Source: Cephalopachus bancanus (taxonomy: Eukaryota; Chordata; Mammalia; Primates; Tarsiidae). From it: a DNA stretch of 64,000 nucleotides. The position numbers were made by a program, and so were the translations under genes. The stretch lies in assembly GCA_027257055.1 (NCBI GenBank), contig JAPVLO010000384.1:1240001-1304000 (forward strand). Reading direction: 5' to 3'. Position 1 is the stretch's first letter, and each line of letters begins with the position of its first letter. Below are positions 59,130 to 64,000 of this stretch, in pieces. A model generated the notes under the pieces. The model saw nothing but the letters and a program-made list of their open reading frames with translations, was not told the origin of the DNA and made no database searches.

Positions 59130-59255
59130 AGAATTAAGCCCATGAGAATCGGGAATTTTGTTTCTTTAATTCAATGATTGTCCTCAATTCCTAGTAGAGC
59201 AGTGCCGGCATGTAATACATAACCAATAGGTATTGATGAATAAATGGAACCAAGT
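59130..59255 (+). mobile_element. L2 or MIR-like 3' end
   Basis: AAGCCCATGAGAATCGGGAATTTTGTTTC, CAATTCCTAGTAGAGCAGTGCCGGC and TAGGTATTGATGAATAAATGG fit an L2-type tail. Confidence 0.6.
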
Positions 59256-59649
59256 AAGTTTTTCTCTCTTTTTCCCTGTGAGGTCTTCCCTTTGTCCTGT
59301 CCTTATTGCACTTTCTGGTAGTCTTTTTCTCTTGTAACTTGACTTTTCTGTTCTTATATACTCTTGGCATCTAGATATATAGGTATGTTAGAATTGTATG
59401 CAAAAGAAAAGTAAATAAGCTAAGATGGAATGCCTGTGAAGCTGACTGAACATTTCATGAGTCTAGAGACTTTTTGTTAATCATCTTGTGTCTACTGCTT
59501 GGCAAAGTGCCCAGTCTCCATTACTGAACATTTAATTCTTCCTGATGAGTGAGGAATGCATGTACATGTAAATGAAATAAAATGATAAATCTTCTTGACT
59601 GCTTAGCTGAGGTTTTTTTTTTTTTTTGGCAGTGTTCTCTATAGGTCCA

Positions 59650-60065
59650 GTTTTAAGATAGAACAACTCAGAAAGGGAAAACTTGTAACTACAAGATAAT
59701 ATTGTTGTTCTTTTATGTATTTGTTACACATGGCATCAATATGTATTGATACTAGGTTTATATAATAATCAATAAACATTGGTAGAGAAAGAAAAATCCC
59801 AAGTGGAAAACATTTGTGCTTGTGAAATAGCCATCTTTAGGGCATCCATTTTTTAGCTGAATGAACAATGTAGGTCTTGTTTGTATTCAGAAAGAAGACT
59901 AGAATTTTTCTAGTTTTATGACGTGGTGAGTTTCAAAGTAACTGGTAAAAACAGTGCTTGTGGCTTTACCTTTCTCTGCCTCTTTAAATCCATTTTAAAA
60001 ATAGAGATATCTTTTTTCTACCTACTATATAGAAAGGTGGGGGGAAGATAAAAGGACAAATTATC
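59650..60065 (+). repeat. Fourth, separate copy of the 308-bp unit with flank
   Basis: Contains the end of one unit (AAGATAGAACA...TATGTATTGATACT), a full unit (marker at 59748) and about 100 bp of the downstream flank (TCTCTTTAAATCCATTTTAAAAATAGAGATA, also at 58575-58605). Confidence 0.9.
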
Positions 60066-60555
60066 ACAAAGAAAAGTTTATGGAACTTATAACTTGTCTA
60101 TTTCCCTTCATCCTTAATTCTAAAGTTATCGGTGACTCTAATTCCTAGCTTAGATAAGAGTAAAGAAGATTAGACATAGGTTACAAAGTGTGTGCAATTT
60201 TTTTCTTTTAGAGCATCCCTGAAAGAAGAGAGTTATAAAATGGATGTGTGAATACATCTGATTTTGCAAATTGAGTCGATTTGCCATCTTAAAAGCAGAG
60301 TAAGTGTTTGAATTTCCAGGGCCTGAAGACAGTAGTCTCTTTCAGGGGAAAGTTCTTTACCTAACAAGGCAGATCCCCAGATCTGCTAATTAGATACTTG
60401 ATTCCTGAAGACACATGCGATTTCTGTGTGTAGGGATTGTGTGTGGTCTTCAAAAGTATTTGTCTGCTGATTTCTTCAAGGCATCTTCAAAAGCAGATGA
60501 GCTTTTAAAAAATATTTATATATATTTTTAAGATTGTCTGCATTTTTTTGGTCTT
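60066..60555. other. No gene or repeat recognised
   Basis: Unclassified. Confidence 0.45.
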
Positions 60556-60559
60556 TTCC

Positions 60560-60900
60560 TCTTTCAATTTTTAAATTTTTTAAAAAATTTTATTTTATTT
60601 TAAAATTGTGAGGTATAATTCAGGGTTAGGTATACAAATATTCATTGTGTAGGTACCCTTGTTGATGAGGTGTGTCCCCCTGGGGGGGCAGATCTCGACT
60701 GCTGTCAATCCCGTTTTCCCACCCTCTCTCCCTCCCACTGCTGTCATTCCTTTTCCTATAGTATTACATAGTTATTCCAAGGTCCACTGTTGAGTGAGAA
60801 CATGTGATACTCAGTTCTTTGTTTCTGTGTGAGATCACTCAGTATTACAGTCTCTAATTTCATTCAGGTTGCTGCGAATGATTCGGTAGTTTCCTTTTTA
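60560..60900 (-). mobile_element. L1 3' end, antisense
   Basis: T-rich start, then AATTCAGGGTTAGGTATACAAATATTC and CCTTGTTGATGAGGTGTGTCC, as at 44.8 and 45.0 kb. Confidence 0.88.
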
Positions 60901-60956
60901 CATCCGTATGGAGATTTGATTGACAAATAAAAATTTCACAGCATTACATACCTGAA

Positions 60957-60958
<2 letters not shown>

Positions 60959-61010
<52 letters not shown>

Positions 61011-61018
61011 ACATACAC
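60959..61018 (+). repeat. (AC)n microsatellite
   Basis: About 23 pure AC units followed by imperfect ones. Confidence 0.97.
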
Positions 61019-61024
61019 AGAGAG

Positions 61025-63120
61025 AGACAATGGTTGCTACAATCAAGATAATTCATGTCCACTGCTTCACATAGTGTATACTACATTGCTGTACATTAGA
61101 TCTCCAGAAATTATTGGTCTCACGGGGAACTTTCTACACTCTGACCAATATCTTCTCATTTCCTTCACTTTCTCAGACCCTGGTTCCCATCCTTCTGTCC
61201 TCTAAGTTTTACTCTTTCAGATTTCATACATAAGTACGATCACACAGTATTTGTCTCTCTGTGTCTGGTGTATTTCACTTAGCACAGGGTCTTACAGATT
61301 CATTCATGCTGTCTTAAAGGGCAGAATTTTCTTTTTCTAATGGCTGAATCATATTGAAGTGTGTGAATGTGAACACCTTCTCTGTATTCATTCATTCACT
61401 GATGATCATTGATGTTTTCATATCTTGGCTATTGTAAATAATACTGCAATGAGCATGGAATTATAGATACCTCTTTGAGATACTGACTTTATTTCTTTGG
61501 GATGTAAACCCAGTAGTGGGATTGCTGTATCATGTGGTAGTCTATTTTTAATTTTTTGAGGACCCTCCATCTGTGTTCCATAATGGCTAGACAATTTACA
61601 TTTTAATCAACAGTATATATTTTCTACAATGTTGTCAATACTTACCTTTCATTTTTTAAAATAATAATCATTCTAACAGACATAAGGTGATATCTCATTG
61701 TGGTTTTGATTTGCAGTTTTCTTAGACTTAGTAATGTTAACAGGCTCATTTTTTGTATGAGCCTGTTAACCATTTGTATGTCTTCTCTTGAGAAGGTTCT
61801 TTCCTCATTTTTTAATTGGGTTATTTGCTATTCTCTTATTGAGTTGTAGGAATTCCTTATATATTCTGGATATTGCCCCTTTATCAGTTGTATGGTTTGC
61901 AAATATTTTATCTCATTCCATAGGTTGCCTTTTTATTTTGTTGATTGTTTCCTTTGCTGTACAGGAGCTTTTTAGTTGGATGTAGCCCCATTTGTTTATT
62001 TTGCTTTTGCTGCCTGAGTTTTTGGGAGCCAAATCCAAATAATCATTGCCAAGACCAGTGTCAAACTAATTTTTCCCTATGTTTTCTCTTAGGAGTTTTA
62101 GATTTTCAGATATTACTTTTAAGTATTTAATCCATTTTGAGTTAACCTTTGCAAATGATGTAAGACCTGGATCTATTTTTACTCTTTTGTATGTGGGTAA
62201 TCAGTTTTCCTAGTGTCATTTCTTAAAGAGGTCTTTCTTACTTTAGCTTAGAAGTATATTTTGAAATCAGGAAGTGTGATGTCTTGGTTTTTGTTTGTTT
62301 GTTTTTTGCTTGATTGACTTAACTGGAGTCTTTTGGAGTTTCATATGAATTTTAGGATTGTTTTTTCTGTTTTTGTGAAAAATGCTATTAGTTGGAGATT
62401 AGATTAAATCTGTAGGTGTCTTAGGGTAGTATAGATATTTTGACAATATTAATTCTTCCAACCCAAACATGGAATATTTTTCTATTTGTTTGTGTCTTAT
62501 TTAGTTCCTTTTAACAATGCTTTATAGCTTTCATTATACAGATCTTTCAACTCCTTGATTAAAAATATTCCTAACTATTTTTGACTATATTATAAATGGG
62601 ATTGTTTTCTTAATTTATTTTTGAATAGTTTATTTTTGCTGCAGACAAAAGCAACTGATCTGTGTACATACATTTTTTTTGTCCAAAAACAGTTTTTTGG
62701 TGAAGTTTTAAGTGTTTCCCATATATAAGATCATATTATCTGGAAACTGACATGAATTAACTTTTATTTTCAATTTGGATGCCTATTCTTTCTTCGTCTC
62801 TCCCTTCCTTCCTCCCTTTCTCCTCTCTCTCTCTTCAATCTTTCTCTCTGTCTTTCTCTCTCTGTCTTTCCTGATGACTCTATAAAGGACTACCAGTACT
62901 GTGATAAACAGAAGTGGTGGTGGTGGAGGCATCCTTGTATTATTCCTGATCTTTCCATTTTTCACCATTAAGTATGATGCTAGCTGTTGGCTTGTCACAT
63001 ATGGCCTTTATTATGCTGAGATGCATTCTTTCTATACCTAGCTGTGTTGAAAAGTTTCTTTTTTGGAAATTTATTTGTATTTGGAATATAAGATCATATG
63101 TGTTTATCATGTATAGCATG
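61025..63120 (-). mobile_element. Old L1 ORF2/3' UTR, antisense
   Basis: TATTTCACTTAGCACAGGGTC, CTATTGTAAATAATACTGCAATGAGC, TGTATGTCTTCTCTTGAGAAG and later phrases read as L1 ORF2 from its end inwards, with several rearrangements. Confidence 0.8.
62788..62872 (+). repeat. CT-rich low-complexity tract
   Basis: Runs of TC, TTCC and CTCT units within the old L1. Confidence 0.85.
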
Positions 63121-63124
63121 ATGT

Positions 63125-63401
63125 TTTTAAGCGGGGGTCTCACTCCATCGCCCAGGCTGGAGTGCAGTGGCACACTCACGGCCACTCCAGCTTCAACCTG
63201 CTGTGCTCCAGTGAGCTTACCTCCTCAGCCTTTCAAGTAGCTGAAACTAAAGGCATGCGCTACCATGCCTGGCTAATTTTTGATTTATTGTAGAGACAAG
63301 GTCTTGCCAATTTGCCCGGGCTGGTCTCGAACTGGTGGGTTCAAGCAATCCACTAGACTCAGCCTCCTAAAATGCTGAGACTACAGCCACTGAGCCTGGC
63401 C
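63125..63401 (-). mobile_element. Alu SINE, antisense
   Basis: Complement of a dimeric Alu ending GAGCCTGGCC. It separates two different L1 fragments; I see no matching target duplication. Confidence 0.9.
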
Positions 63402-64000
63402 TGTAGGTATCTATTAAGTTCATTTGGTCAAGCGTCAAGTTGAGGTTCTGGATCCCTTGATGATTTTTTTGCCTCTTTGATCTTTCTAGGGTTTTTTTGT
63501 GAGGTATCTAAGTCCTTAGCTATGATAGTGCAAAGGTCAATATCTTTTTTAATTTTCCTAAAAGCTGCTTTATGAAAGTTGGTTCTCCTATGTTGGGTGC
63601 ATATATGTTTAGGATGGATATTTCTTGTTGATGGCTTGAATCTTTCATCATTATATAGGGACTTTCTATATCTTTTTAAATTTTTGATAGCTTAAAGGGT
63701 ATTTTGTCTGATATTAAGATTACAACTCCCGCTTTCTGTTGTGCTCTATTTGATTGAAAATTTCTTTTCCATCCTCTTACTTTGAGTCTGTGTGTGTTCT
63801 TTCTGGTGAAAAGAGTCTCCTGGAGACAGTATATTGTTGCATCATGATTTTTTATCCAATTTGCCATTCTATGTCTTTTTAGTGGTGCATTTAGTCCATG
63901 CGCATTCAGTTTAATTATTGAGATGTGAGAGTTTATTCCTGAGGTTCTTATAGAGTTTGCTGTTGCTGTTTGTTTATTTGTTTGTTGGCTTTCTTTTGAT
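63402..64000 (-). mobile_element. L1 ORF2 endonuclease region, antisense, running off the window
   Basis: Aligns with 25318-26130 of the other minus-strand L1. The endonuclease start is readable at 63676-63867 (WIKNHDATIYCLQETLF, VVILISDKIPFKLSK). It is cut at its 3' side by the Alu junction. Confidence 0.88.

Overview
This window reads as a gene-poor, repeat-saturated stretch of a primate nuclear chromosome. I found no supportable host protein-coding gene. Every long open frame that can be explained belongs to a dead transposable element, an antisense Alu, or a microsatellite. The organism call rests on the SINEs. They are dimeric 7SL-derived Alu elements in both orientations, but their diagnostic positions differ from anthropoid Alus (promoter-end GGCTCAGCCTGTAATCC, right arm GGCCGGGAGCGGCCACTGCAC). 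I see no tRNA-type SINEs typical of galagos and lorises, and no lemur-type Alu. A non-anthropoid primate, perhaps a tarsier, is my best inference; it is not proven.

Layout. Positions 1-2.7 kb hold the 3' end of a class I (gammaretrovirus-like) endogenous retrovirus on the + strand: RNase H tail, integrase, degraded env region, polypurine tract and LTR. Positions 2.7-8.5 kb are old sequence with MIR, MER5, L1 and Alu pieces. Positions 8.58-11.85 kb are an L1 with a complete-looking 5' UTR and ORF1 but almost no ORF2. Positions 12-22 kb carry Alus, a free Alu left monomer, short L1 insertions with target-site duplications, and two solo LTRs, one with a duplicated U3. Positions 24-38 kb are a nested stack: a minus-strand L1 (ORF2, ORF1, long 5' UTR) interrupted by an Alu and by an 8.7-kb class II (betaretrovirus-like) provirus on the minus strand. 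That provirus has two LTRs, PBS, gag, pro with a dUTPase, pol and env. Positions 38-64 kb are more L1, Alu, MIR, L2 and MER5 debris, a mariner transposase relic, a U6-like fragment, and a 308-bp sequence present three times in tandem plus once 1.4 kb further on.

The elements date each other by nesting. The provirus lies inside the L1 5' UTR. Its 6-bp target duplication can be checked against the homologous uninterrupted 5' UTR of the other L1 near position 9080. No genes act together here in a host pathway. The retroviral genes once formed working units, but gag and pol carry frameshifts, pol has lost catalytic residues, and env keeps one frame broken by four stops.

The points most worth a second look are: the near-continuous env frame; asymmetric U3 duplication and a PPT-like extension at the outer end of the provirus; a 55-bp patch of a nearby MIR inside an L1 5' UTR; the ORF2-less L1; a 164-bp monomer-like repeat in the other L1 5' UTR; and the 308-bp tandem array. 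I did not find a new functional system.
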